Shown: piece by piece, positions 18,763 through 28,617 of the stretch
How the letters are laid out: the number at the start of each line of letters is the position of its first letter
Numbering within the stretch: the first letter of the stretch is position 1
Origin: Rostrohypoxylon terebratum
Lineage: Eukaryota; Ascomycota; Sordariomycetes; Xylariales; Hypoxylaceae
DNA: 28,907 nucleotides
Assembly (NCBI GenBank): GCA_022497145.1
Contig: MU386060.1
Span: 1-28,907 of the forward strand
Direction: 5' to 3'
Notes under the pieces: generated by a model
Told to the model about the DNA's origin: nothing
What the model saw: the letters and a program-made list of their open reading frames with translations, nothing else
The model's database searches: none
Made by a program: the position numbers and the translations under genes

Positions 18763-19583
18763 GGTCAGTGGCTCTGTCGCAATGCCGGGATGATGTAACA
18801 CGTAATTAATCACGCATTGAATGAATGCGAGAGCGTAACAACAGAGGCTGCGCGGTTTAGACAATTTATACGCAAGCGGCGATAGTAAGTACCTACTATA
18901 GGCATAGAACGAGATGAGAGAGAGCCATCTTGTAAAGTTCCGAGGCTTGGAATAATGGCAAAAGCGGAAAACTATAGCCCACGGTAGAAAGTATGCGAGA
19001 ATAACCTCAAGATTGAAGCAAGTCGATGATATATGGTGCTTGATATCAAGTACTAGTGCTCATATTCTTGGGATGAGAGTTGTTGCTATTAGCCTATTAG
19101 CTTTTCCCACTCACGTTGCGTGCGTTAGAATGACGATAACCTACCAAAGCGTTCAAAGATGTTTGTTCGAGGTATGTAAGGTGGCTGATTTTAGAGTAGA
19201 GAAGAAGTGACAAGACTAGTAGGTCAGATGGAGAAACATACGTAGGTAGATTCGAAGTAAGAAGCTTATGAGCTTGAGGAGTTGTTATATTCATACGTCG
19301 ACATGTTGAGGGTTACCTCCTCCAAGACACTTAGTACTATAGCTCGAGGAGGCGCATACGTTAATATATCCTATCCCCCCAGTTGAAATTCTTAGCTTGT
19401 GGAAGACGGGCGTTTCATTTACATTTGGTTACTGAACCTTACTTACACAATACTCTAGTTAGTCACCTAGCGGTCAATATACACACTGCTTATCTTATCA
19501 AGTGAAGAAAAAGGATAAAAAGATGACATCAGCGCCGTCGGCGGCGGCTTCGACACGGCCAAAAAGTAAACCATCACCGTGAT
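18763..19583. other. Intergenic spacer
   Basis: Contains the RING gene promoter and no supported gene. Overlapping short frames on both strands at 19013-19294 have no recognisable content. Confidence 0.5.
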
Positions 19584-19587
19584 AAAA
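19584..19587 (-). terminator. RNA polymerase III terminator (TTTT)
   Basis: Four T on the minus strand two bases past the tRNA discriminator base, the expected Pol III stop signal for the tRNA-Ile gene. Confidence 0.7.
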
Positions 19588-19589
19588 CA

Positions 19590-19694
19590 TGGTCCCAGAG
19601 AGGCTTGAACTCTCGGCCTTCGCATTACTTAATATTTCCTCTTCAGGAAAGGAGAATATTAGTACGACGCTCTGACCAACTGAGCTATGGGACC
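19590..19694 (-). tRNA. tRNA-Ile(AAU) with a 31-nt intron
   Basis: The minus strand starts GGTCCCATAGCTCAGTTGG (7-nt acceptor strand, D-arm/A box) and ends GGCCGAGAGTTCAAGCCTC + TCTGGGACCA (T-arm/B box, matching acceptor strand, discriminator A). The anticodon stem TCGTA pairs with TGCGA around the loop C-T-AAT-A-A, with anticodon AAT at 19658-19660. An intron of 31 nt (19626-19656) sits at the canonical place after position 37; its AATATTAAGTA can pair with the anticodon region, as in nuclear pre-tRNAs cut by the tRNA splicing endonuclease. The mature form is 74 nt before CCA addition. It decodes AUU, and AUC through inosine. Confidence 0.95.
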
Positions 19695-20115
19695 CTTTCG
19701 TCTGCACTTGCGTTCCGATGATGATTTTCATTTGTTAAAGAGGACTATAGTGGGGAGAGACACAGAGGAAAAGATGCATTAGGAAGCATGCTTGATGCGA
19801 CCTCGAGCTTCCGATTGGGTGGGGGGTAAGCTGTCTTATCTTATCAACTCGCGGTTCAATTTAGATTCCGACCCGCATTGGTACGTAGCTACAGCTGTAG
19901 TACTTCCCAATTACCTATGTACGACTATCAGGCAGGCACCTGGCAAGTTGGAATTGCCTACTGACGTTATTATTACTTGTACCTATTAATTGTAGGTGGA
20001 AGTTTCCGCGACGAAGGGATAAACTAATCAATTAAACAACTAATCAACTTATCAATGATTTCACAATTTCCACATCCGCGGTCACATTCCCACATTCCCA
20101 CTTTCGTTAAAGACC
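19695..20115. other. Intergenic spacer before COG3
   Basis: Holds upstream sequence of the tRNA gene (minus strand) and of COG3 (plus strand). Short repeated 'ATCAACTTATCAA' and 'CACATTCCCACATTCCCAC' stretches occur at about 20036-20100. No gene is seen. Confidence 0.5.
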
Positions 20116-22667
20116 ATGTATGAAGATTCTTGGTACAACTTCGTACCAGATCATACTCACAAGAGGAACCCTTCCGTACCGCAGACCTCAAATACAGGAC
20201 ATAGGAGACGAGAATCCCTCCTTCAACAGCCCAATGTTAGTATTAGCCTATCTTACACCATGCTATTGGATTGACAGCGATAATAATAAAAGATTATTCT
20301 AGGGAAGCAAACAAACCGACCCAATCGAACCCTTACAAGGGTTACTTGAAGAGACAGAGACCATCATTAGTCCTCCCGAGGCGACCCTAAGTCGAAGAGC
20401 GAAGTCATATTCCGATTTTTACCATGTCGTTCGTGCGCAGCTCTCCAAAGATGCTGCCGCGGAAAAGAAGAAGCGGAGGAAGGCTAAAGAAAGGAGTCTC
20501 GACGCGTTGATGGTAGAGAAGGCTGAGCAGATTAACCGTCATCGAACATTACCGCAGCTAGAATCTTTCGATGACGAAATAATTGAGGCTAGCCAGCGGC
20601 AATATCTGTATGGCGTCCAACATTGCAACATTAGAATGAGCGATAATTGGTTACTAACAATGATATAGGCTTTATAGAGATCAATTGGAAATGACTGAAC
20701 GCCATCTAGACACTTTGATAACAGACGCCAATGGCGCCCTCGATCTCCTCACTTCTTTGACCGATTCTTTTCGCGCGGTAGAATCACAGACCTCTTCTTT
20801 TCAGGCCCAATGTGATGATCTATTATCAGAAGAGAGGAGATTGCAAAAGTTGGCCGACGAGGTTGGCACGGACTTGCATTATTATGCATATCTGGACGGT
20901 GTCACGAGAAGATTGAATGCTCCAGGAGCTAGCCGTTTGGTAAATCATGAGAGTTTTGGTGAGATCTTGACAAATCTAGATGCCTGCATAGAATTCATGA
21001 TCGAACACGTTAGTTTTGATTTATCCTTTTCAATACTGCCGCTAATCCCAACTAGCCCGATTACCGAGATGCGGAATCGTACCTCGCAAGATACCAGTCC
21101 TTGCTTACCAAAGCTCTCCATTTGCTTGAAATCGGCTTTACCGGCCATCTCGATCGAGTCTCCTCAGAGATCTCAAAGCAGATCACAGCTACCCAGTCCG
21201 AATCGGCCAGACATGCCCTTGCCTATGGCCGATTTGAGCAGATGGTGCTTGAAGTGGATGGCTTGATATCGAATGCCCAACGAGTTATTAGCAGTTGTTA
21301 TGACCAACTTGGAAACGCCATATCCGGGAAGAGCTTTGATTACTATTCGAACACCGCCCTGAGCATATTCTCGTCTTACTCGGACGTGAGGGATCGTGAT
21401 CTTCGCCCCATGACCCAACACGATCTCGAGGTCTTCAGAAAAGATGTCAAAGATATTAATGTAGAAACAGCCTGCCGAAACTTCATCAAGCAGTGTTACG
21501 AACGGTCATATGACGAAGCCTGCCTATTTTCGAAGATATTTGCTATTGAGCCCCAGTATAGTGCGGATCCCCAATCCGCCTATGTGGCTTTGAAGGGTCA
21601 TCAGAAGGCGCTAGTTTCTGTCGCAAACATCATTCCGATCGCGACAACATTGCAGTCAACTTTACAGACAAGCGAGCTCCAAACAGTGTGTAACCTTCTC
21701 GGGTGGGTTACTAACGAATACTTGCTATTGGAATACGACGAAGAAGAAACTCAACAATTTACCGTGCACTGCCATGATCTTACCGCGCGGTTGCTCATTG
21801 AACATCTTTGGCCTCTTACCGATGGCGCTTTCGATGCCGAGGTCACTAAATCCATATCAAGGGCTGCCATCTCATCCGACTCTCTCAAGATTAGCCCAGT
21901 TGTGAATGGAGTTACATCATCCAATGCCCATCCGATAACGAAACGTGCCCTCGAACTCCTGGCTATGTATGACCAAGCTATGCCAAAGGAACGAAGTGTA
22001 AGTAAAACTTTTATATCCTCACAAAGAATTCCATAACTGACCCATTTGATAGTCGAGTCCTGTTGTTTTCCGAATCATAGATGAGACTATTCTTGCAATG
22101 CAACGTGCAGAGTCTCGGCTCAAATCTAACAAAGCGGCTAATCCTGATCCCGATCCTGACTTATTCATGATCAAGAACCTGCTCATTCTTAAGAACGGGC
22201 TGGTGTCGCTTGAGATTGGTGATGTCAGACCTCACCCCACGGCGATGCAACATTTTGGTCAGATATGGGACGCTCTTAGCCCCCAGAACTGGATGGGCCT
22301 GTTCCGTGGCATTATCGGCGGCTCATTGTCGCTTGGGCTATGGTCATCAGCAACTGGTAATTCGACAAATGGCAAGACTGTACCGCCTAAGAACCAAGCC
22401 CAACCAGCGCAAGATGTGAACGACAAGTTGGACGAATTGCTACGGCAGAGCATCTACGCCTTCACACAGCGATGGGGGACATTGATCAATGCAGCAAGGA
22501 GCGGCAAGCGCGGGGCTAAGAGCCTCGTAACTACTGAGAAGGAGTTAGATGAGAAGCTCTTGACTGCATTTGGCGGTCAGCCTGAAGTAGTAGCTAAGCT
22601 GAAGGAAGCGATCCAGATAAATGCGCAGGCTCAAAAAGAGATGAAAGCGGAGAAGGGTGGGAGATAG
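20116..22667 (+). CDS. COG3: Conserved oligomeric Golgi complex subunit 3 (Sec34 family)
   Basis: COG3 is part of lobe A of the COG tethering complex, which captures retrograde vesicles at the Golgi. Exons by eye: 20116-20235, 20303-20607, 20669-21008, 21056-21997, 22053-22667; 773 residues, all phases consistent, intron 2 with a perfect TTACTAAC branch. Recognition rests on the fungal N-terminus MYEDSWYNFVP, the SYSDFYHVVRAQL segment, the coiled-coil region EMTERHLDTLITDANGALD, the Sec34 core signature (HYYAYLDGVTRRLNAPG ... FGEILTNLDACIEFM ... DYRDAESYLARYQ), and the downstream ETACRNFIKQCYERSYDEAC block. The length matches fungal COG3. Nothing is missing. The gene symbol follows the family name; the identification is by memory of the family, without a search. 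Confidence 0.9.
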
Positions 22668-23378
22668 TAGAAGCAGATATTTCAGCTCCAAACCACACCC
22701 TTTACGATCGCTTTTCACTTACGTCAGCGGCATTCCGAGGTTTCATGCGGCATATTGCCTCCTCACCAAATCGAGGTTATTTCCGCTTCTTGTGATACTT
22801 AAACGCCGAAGAACCTCCATGCTGATACTGCTTAGACTTTCAAATAGATAGGGAGATGCCACCACTATACTCTAGTTAGTACTAGTGCTAGTGCTATGCA
22901 TAACAGCCTGCCTACTGAACTGAAATGAGAAATGATCAAGTCTGTTAATCATTGCTATTTGGATTTTTTCAGCCGAAGAGTCCGATCCTACAATGTAGGC
23001 AGCGGGAATTAGACTGAGTGTATGTCAGGTGGCTCAATTGCCGCCAATAGAACCGTAACTGCGTTTTGCTTTTTGCTTTTTGATACATGCTGTTAAGTAT
23101 CACCTGGTGTATACTAAGGCAGGTGCTGGAATGTATGATGGTGAAAGAGCCACCCATATTTCAAAGCGCCTATCTTCGACGGGTCAAAGCCCTTTGATTT
23201 CACACAGTATTTATGATCAAAGAAAGACTGATATCCTGTCCTTCGGAATCACAGCTGTGTATTGTTTCTCTACTACTTGGTACACCATATTCGCTTTTAC
23301 TTGACAACAGAATCGTCACCCTCCAAACCCCTCTTCAATCCAATCCAATCCAACCCGCCTACCAAAAAGCAAATCACC
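22668..23378. other. Intergenic spacer
   Basis: Holds the COG3 3' end and the alpha/beta hydrolase promoter. It contains TTTTGCTTTTTGCTTTTTG near 23062-23080 and a CCAATCCAATCCAA repeat just before the hydrolase start. No gene is seen. Confidence 0.5.
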
Positions 23379-24513
23379 ATGGCTTCGGCACAGGCAATCC
23401 AAGTCCCGCACCTCGACGCAACCGTCGGCTTCGAGGTGTCGAACGGAAAGCTGGACCCGGCGAAACCGACCCTGGTCGCCATCGTGCCGTTCTGCGCGAC
23501 GGTCGAGTACTACCGCGCGCAGCTGGACAGCGCGTCCCTCGGCAAGAAGATGAACGTCGTGGCGATCGAGCCGCTCGGCCACGGCGCGACGCATTGCGCT
23601 TCGGAACACTTCACGTACTGGGATACGGCGCTCGTCGCGCTGCAGGCTATGCAGGGGCTGGGCGTTAGTAAGGCGTACGCGCTGGGGGTTAGTCAGGGGG
23701 GGTGGGTTGTTGCGAGGATGGCTTTGTTGGCGCCTGAGAGGGTGAGTTACGATGGGTGAGCGGAGTGGAGGGGTGGTTTGTGGGGTGCTGAGGCTAATGG
23801 TGCGTTTCTAGATCCTAGGAATACTTCCTATGGCCACGTCGATGGATTGCGAGTCGGCTGATTCGCGCACGAAGGGGTGTTGGTAAGTTTTCGAATTTCT
23901 TTGTGCTTTGCGATTATTTCCGGGGAGTGACGCTTCCATAATATAATGGAGATAGCAAAATGTAATCCATGCTGACAATCGTATTTTCTCGATATAATAG
24001 GGATCCGGCTGCGTTCGCCTCGCCTTTCATCCTGAAATGGAGCACGCCGACCCCTGATTTTGTCGCTAGTGACGACTGGATCCAACCGGTTCTCGGGCTC
24101 GGGCTCGGAGCTGCTTCCACACCCGCAGCTGTGGAGTACTGGTCCGGATCCATGCGACGCGTTTACTCGGGAGACCAGGGGCGCCGAAAGCTACGGATGG
24201 CTACTATCAACTTGACAGAAAGAGATGGACTGCTTTATAGAGTTGGAGATATCAAGTGCCCCGTCCATTGGTATCAGGTAATTAGCGCCATCCCTCTTCA
24301 TCCCTGAAGCACTATTAGAAGATCGTTTTTATAGCTGATCCTTTGTAGGGAACGGATGACCCAATTTTCAGCACGGCTATTTGCCAGGAGCATATCAAGC
24401 TTTTCACGGGTTCGAAAGAGGCTAAGCTCAGCTTCATCGAGGGCGGTGTTCATTTCTTGAATGTGTCGCACCCGAAGGAAGTCGAGCAGGCGATTCTCAA
24501 GATGGTGCAGTAA
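23379..24513 (+). CDS. Alpha/beta hydrolase fold protein
   Basis: Exons by eye: 23379-23741, 23812-23882, 24001-24277, 24349-24513; 291 residues, start in a strong CACCATGG context. The catalytic triad can be traced: nucleophile elbow GVSQGG with Ser105, acid Asp240 or Asp241 in GTDDPIF right after the last intron, and His272 in EGGVHF. The 'IEPLGHGAT' strand-loop before the elbow fits the AB_hydrolase_1 group. The substrate cannot be told; relatives include esterases, epoxide hydrolases and haloperoxidase-like enzymes. There is no signal peptide, so it is likely cytosolic or peroxisomal. Exon 1 is conspicuously richer in G/C third positions than nearby genes such as COG3, while later exons are less so, which suggests either high expression or a different history. 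Confidence 0.85.
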
Positions 24514-25008
24514 TTGTCACTCAGAATAGCGAGGATGCATTGACTGCCAAGAATATCTCCGCAACTACGCTAAGTAGCTAGCATCGATAAATAGTATCCA
24601 TGGGTTTTGATTTGAGATCCATGCGGAGGTACAGAAAGTTAACCTCAAGTCCAGTAATACTTGGACTATAAATTCCCAGCTGATAATGTGGATATGCCTC
24701 ACTGGTTCCAAGAACATGGTGCTTTCTTTAGGTGCCACCCCAAGCACCTCCCGCTAGATACGGGCTTAAGACGGGGTTTGCGGGGGAGGTGGGTCGCCCC
24801 GGCTCAGTGCCATAGCCGGTCCCAATACTGGATCCACCTCACCCCCCTTTTCTGTCCTAGGATGGTGGAGATGCCTCGGCCTGATCACCCTGGCAGCTCA
24901 AGGTGGGCAGACAGGGACTAATTTAACTAATAGCAATAATCCATATATCGTGGCTTGCGACCTTTCGAGAATGTAGTTTCAAATGTTCGTCGTCTACACT
25001 GACGCATC
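24514..25008. other. Intergenic spacer with a structured GC-rich island
   Basis: Separates the hydrolase and the AidB-like gene. AT-rich on both sides of a GC-rich part at about 24735-24860 that can fold, listed separately. An 86-codon frame at 24661-24921 runs through the island and has no family-like content. Confidence 0.5.
24745..24847. other. Nested stem-loop structure in a GC-rich island
   Basis: A perfect hairpin CCGGCT (24799-24804) / AGCCGG (24814-24819) with a 9-nt loop sits inside a longer stem formed by GGGGGAGGTGG (24782-24792) and CCACCTCACCCCCC (24834-24847) with one bulged A. The same G-rich arm can instead pair with CACCTCCCGC (24745-24754). This could be a relic of a structured retroelement end, a regulatory RNA or a chance GC-rich fold. 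Confidence 0.4.
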
Positions 25009-26988
25009 ATGTCTAGGGCATCGTCATCTACGGAGGGCTTCTTTCAGCCGTACCCTGTTCTCGAGCCGCAGTATACATATAACCAATTATCAAAAAATGC
25101 ATCGTCTAAATCAACCCAGCTACTCTCAGACGACCCTGTCCTCGCCCGAGTCCTGAATCTCTATCTCCCCCGAGAAGCGCAAGATGAAGTCGGCATATCC
25201 ATCCACAAGCTATCACGCCGTGTTCTCGAACCCTCTGTCCTCCGACACTCCATCGACGCCGAAACGAACGTCCCAACTTTACATCCCTTGACAACATTCG
25301 GCGAGGTCAACAAAGCTGACCCACTTCACACTAGCGAAGGATGGAAGGCTCTCAAGTCAATAAGTGTCGAAGAAGGCGCTGTTTCTATAGCTTATGATAA
25401 GAGTGAAACCAATTACAACCGCAGAGTTGCACAGTTTGGCTTAGGTCACGTTTGGGGTCATACGGCGGCAATGACTATGTGTCCTATGTCTATGACGGAC
25501 GGGGCGGCAACACTTCTATCTAGACACCTAGACGATCCTGACGGCGATCAACCTGGTCGACAAGCTGTTTTCGCCGAGGCATATCGTCGTTTGGTATCCC
25601 GGGATCCTAAAGAGAGCTGGACCAGTGGCCAATGGATGACTGAGAGGACAGGCGGCAGTGACGTGAGTGGGACGGAGACAGTCGCTCGTAGGCTTACTAG
25701 AGATGAGATTGCCAGCGAAGAGGGTCAAGACAGTTTAGGTCAGCCCCTAGGGCCCTGGAGCATCGATGGATTCAAGTGGTTCAGTAGTGCGACCGACTCG
25801 GATGTTTCGGTGCTTCTGGCACGCACCTCTCTGGGAATCAGCGCTTTCCTTATTCCCATGCGGCGTAAAGTGCGTAGCCGAACTACACTCGCGACGGGGT
25901 CGCCCGACAATAATCTAACTGAGCTCAATGGGGTCAGAATTCAAAGACTAAAAAATAAACTCGGTACTAAGGGTCTTCCAACAGCCGAACTCGAACTCAA
26001 GGGGGCACGGGGCTGGCTTATAGGTCAAGAAGGTAAGGGTATCAAAGAGATATCTGCTATCCTAAACATCACAAGGGTCTATTCCGCCGCCGGTAGTATT
26101 TCATATTGGTCTCGAGGTCTCGCTGTTTGTAGGGCCTTCTCTAGGGTGCGTAAAGCAAAAGGGAAGTTCTTGTACGACCACCCACAACACGTCCGCTGGA
26201 TGGCTGACGAAACCGTGAAATACTGGGCCGCGACTCATTTCACTTTTTTTACTGTCGCCTTGCTGGGCTGTAGCGCGCAGGGATGGGAGGCAACCACGAA
26301 GAACACGGCATCCGAAAACCTTATACCGCAAGATCCCGCACATCAAGGAGCTTTGTTGCGCCTCCTAACTCCCGTTGTCAAAGCACGGGTTCCTGTCGCT
26401 AGTGTAACCGGGCTTCGAGAGACAATGGAATGCCTCGGTGGCGTAGGCTACTGTGAGAACAATGAAGACGATGGTAGTATGAACCTGGCTAAGATATTCC
26501 GCGACTGTATCGCCAATACTATCTGGGAGGGCACGACTAGTGTAATGGCTGAAGATGTCTGTCGCGTCATCAAGGATAAACGCATCGCCAATGGAAATGT
26601 TATCGAAGCTATCTTTTGTCGCTGGGCTGCGGGTGCTCTACAACACTGCCGAAAATCTTTCAAGAGGGAGTGCGAAGCTATCGAAGGGATGTTGCAGTCA
26701 CTCATTACGCTTACTAAGGGGGCCTCTCCCGAGGAGTTGGAATATCGCGGCAGACAAATCATAAGTTACCTGGAGACAATCAGCAGCTCCATACTCCTTC
26801 TATACGATGCTAGTGGCGATTTAGATAAGATTTCCTCTCATATCGCTTCAAGGTACGTTTGGTTTCAGGCAGTAGACAAAAGCCTCCACCAACGAGAGCA
26901 CCTAAGCAGACGGGACGACGCAGCAGTTGACTGCAGGATCTTTCTAGGGAATAGCTTCCGTCCGAAGGCCTTAGAAGGAAAACTGTAG
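25009..26988 (+). CDS. AidB-like acyl-CoA dehydrogenase family flavoprotein
   Basis: Intronless 659-residue protein. The AidB-type ACAD core is clear: QFGLGHVWGH (about 142-151), QWMTERTGGSDVSGTET (208-224, the conserved FAD/acyl binding segment), IDGFKWFSSATDSDVSVLLA (252-271), the NITRVYSAAG helix (353-362), ETMECLGGVGYCEN (471-484) and IFRDCIANTIWEGTTSVMAEDV (overlapping 497-518). The last two blocks are the subfamily signature found in E. coli AidB and its fungal homologues. It should bind FAD. Bacterial AidB is induced during alkylation stress and binds DNA; fungal members may act on branched acyl-CoA, which is unproven. The first ATG is used. No signal peptide or obvious peroxisomal tail is seen (it ends EGKL). 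Confidence 0.88.
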   Translation: MSRASSSTEGFFQPYPVLEPQYTYNQLSKNASSKSTQLLSDDPVLARVLNLYLPREAQDEVGISIHKLSRRVLEPSVLRHSIDAETNVPTLHPLTTFGEVNKADPLHTSEGWKALKSISVEEGAVSIAYDKSETNYNRRVAQFGLGHVWGHTAAMTMCPMSMTDGAATLLSRHLDDPDGDQPGRQAVFAEAYRRLVSRDPKESWTSGQWMTERTGGSDVSGTETVARRLTRDEIASEEGQDSLGQPLGPWSIDGFKWFSSATDSDVSVLLARTSLGISAFLIPMRRKVRSRTTLATGSPDNNLTELNGVRIQRLKNKLGTKGLPTAELELKGARGWLIGQEGKGIKEISAILNITRVYSAAGSISYWSRGLAVCRAFSRVRKAKGKFLYDHPQHVRWMADETVKYWAATHFTFFTVALLGCSAQGWEATTKNTASENLIPQDPAHQGALLRLLTPVVKARVPVASVTGLRETMECLGGVGYCENNEDDGSMNLAKIFRDCIANTIWEGTTSVMAEDVCRVIKDKRIANGNVIEAIFCRWAAGALQHCRKSFKRECEAIEGMLQSLITLTKGASPEELEYRGRQIISYLETISSSILLLYDASGDLDKISSHIASRYVWFQAVDKSLHQREHLSRRDDAAVDCRIFLGNSFRPKALEGKL

Positions 26989-27727
26989 AGTTCTACTAAG
27001 TACCCGAAACTCATCATATGAGCTGGGTAGCATTCCGAAATTGGATATTCCGGTACTGACTAAGATGCGCGCCGACATTCGCGATTTATAAGTCTAGATA
27101 TCTAGGTTCTCTCGACAAAGACCTCTACCAATAATGGGAGTATGGAGGATTGCCCACCAACCTCAAGGGGCAACAACAACCATCATTTTCTCTCCAGTGC
27201 TAAGGTATGATGAGATAGGTCTTGAATTATCCCTTAGGGTGTGTAATTTTATTTCTCCACCTGGGAATACTGAGAATTTTAGGTGCGAGAATAGTGCTCA
27301 AGTAAATTGTTGTGTTCGTCACGGGCTGAAGGAGCTGTCGCCACAAAAATGAAATGGAACTCAAGCATGTAGCTTAAGAACATCTTACACAAGATTACCT
27401 ACCTGGGTAGTATGTATGGAAACTACTACTCTAAACGCTAGGTATCTAAATAAACCAAATGTTATTGTTATGCTACAGCACCTTTGCATGGGTTTAACAA
27501 TTCACCATTGTGTAATCTTTGTTTCCCAACACATTAGAAGCGCATGCGTATATATAAGTATAATCCTCTTATTTACCAGCTTCCATTTCCAAGTTTAGAT
27601 ATCACCAATCCCCAACTCCCTAGCTTCTACTACAATACCTACGAGTATTCCAAGTCTGAATTTAGAGAAATTGTACAATCACTTTGATATCATAAGTCAA
27701 CATAAACAACTGCCAACCGTAAACGCC
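26989..27727. other. Intergenic spacer
   Basis: AT-rich, with a TTACCTACCTGGGTAG motif near 27395-27410. Small frames at 27134-27352 and 27416-27598 have no recognisable content. The end is the promoter of the J-domain gene. Confidence 0.5.
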
Positions 27728-28450
27728 ATGTCTCAACAAAGGGCCCGCGCCACCACACGTAATGGATCACCACCGGCATGTAAGCAGATGTTTGTTGCCA
27801 TCGGATCTATCCTTGTATGTGGCTTCTTTTTAGCCAACGCCGCCATTAGAATAACTGCAAAGGTGTCGGCAGATGCAGACGGGAAAGTACTAAGCCTACC
27901 TGCAGATCGCCCTCACGTCAAGACGCATTATGAGATCCTCGGGATCCCCAATTGCTCACCTGACGAGGACATCAGAACTGCGCGTCGCCACTTGGCACGC
28001 AAGTGGCATCCTGACCTCTTCGTGGGAGAAACGAAACAGGCGGCAACAGAAAAGATGGCCCAGATCAATGATGCCCATGATTATCTGCTTGATTATACGC
28101 TACGCTGTCATTATGACGCCAAAGTTGGCTGTAAAACACAACATCTGATAGACTGTCTAGATGAGCGGGAGCGACAGTTTCAAGAGAAACGGACTAGAAT
28201 TCTAAAAGAAAGAGCAGAACGCGCAGGACAGGAATCGGGTGGCAGTTTGAAAGAACAACACCTAGACAAGAAGGAACAATACAAAGATGAAGATAAGAAA
28301 GAACAAGATGAAAAGGTACAGGAAGAGAAGGTACAAGAAGGAGAACTAGAGGACGAGAAAGTACAAGACGAGAAACAGCAGGATGAAGATAAGAGGGAGC
28401 AGCACGAGGATGGGGGAAACAGAATGAAGAAGGGAGTAAAGAGAATGTAG
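27728..28450 (+). CDS. Membrane-anchored J-domain (DnaJ-like) protein, probably frameshifted
   Basis: As read, 240 residues from the first ATG (context GCCATG). A short basic N-terminus is followed by a hydrophobic segment at about residues 21-40 (membrane anchor). The J domain covers about 67-131: YEILGI opening, RRHLARKWHPDLF with the HPD tripeptide at 94-96, and CHYDAKVG closing. The HPD loop stimulates Hsp70 ATPase. An Arg/Glu-rich helix follows, then about 90 residues of Lys/Glu/Gln/Asp repeats with KVQ(E/D)EK-like units. The frame ends at 28450, but a neighbouring frame continues from a G5 run (28412-28416) to a stop at 28615-28617 with protein-like sequence (RQQARLLMPEIREHGEVALA). One base more in the G run would join the two. 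Hence the C-terminus given here is probably an artefact or a recent mutation. Confidence 0.75.
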   Translation: MSQQRARATTRNGSPPACKQMFVAIGSILVCGFFLANAAIRITAKVSADADGKVLSLPADRPHVKTHYEILGIPNCSPDEDIRTARRHLARKWHPDLFVGETKQAATEKMAQINDAHDYLLDYTLRCHYDAKVGCKTQHLIDCLDERERQFQEKRTRILKERAERAGQESGGSLKEQHLDKKEQYKDEDKKEQDEKVQEEKVQEGELEDEKVQDEKQQDEDKREQHEDGGNRMKKGVKRM

Positions 28451-28617
28451 ATGAGGGAGGAGATTATGCGAGCATGATGAGACAACAAGCAAGACTACTG
28501 ATGCCTGAAATTCGGGAGCATGGTGAAGTGGCTCTCGCCAATGCGAAGATGGCTGTTCAGCATGTCGGAAATGCTGCCACTTCGTTGCTCGCATTCACAT
28601 TCAGGGGTTTGTTGTAA

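Noticed and set aside
4272..26988. A biosynthetic gene cluster joining the FAD monooxygenase, alpha/beta hydrolase and AidB-like enzyme
   Set aside because: They lie up to 20 kb apart with housekeeping genes (COG3, PTP, tRNA) between, and no synthase, transporter or cluster regulator is present.
28180..28594. Ser/Cys/Leu-rich minus-strand frames opposite the J protein
   Set aside because: They are the antisense of the Lys/Glu repeat codons (CTT, TCC, TTC), a known compositional shadow.
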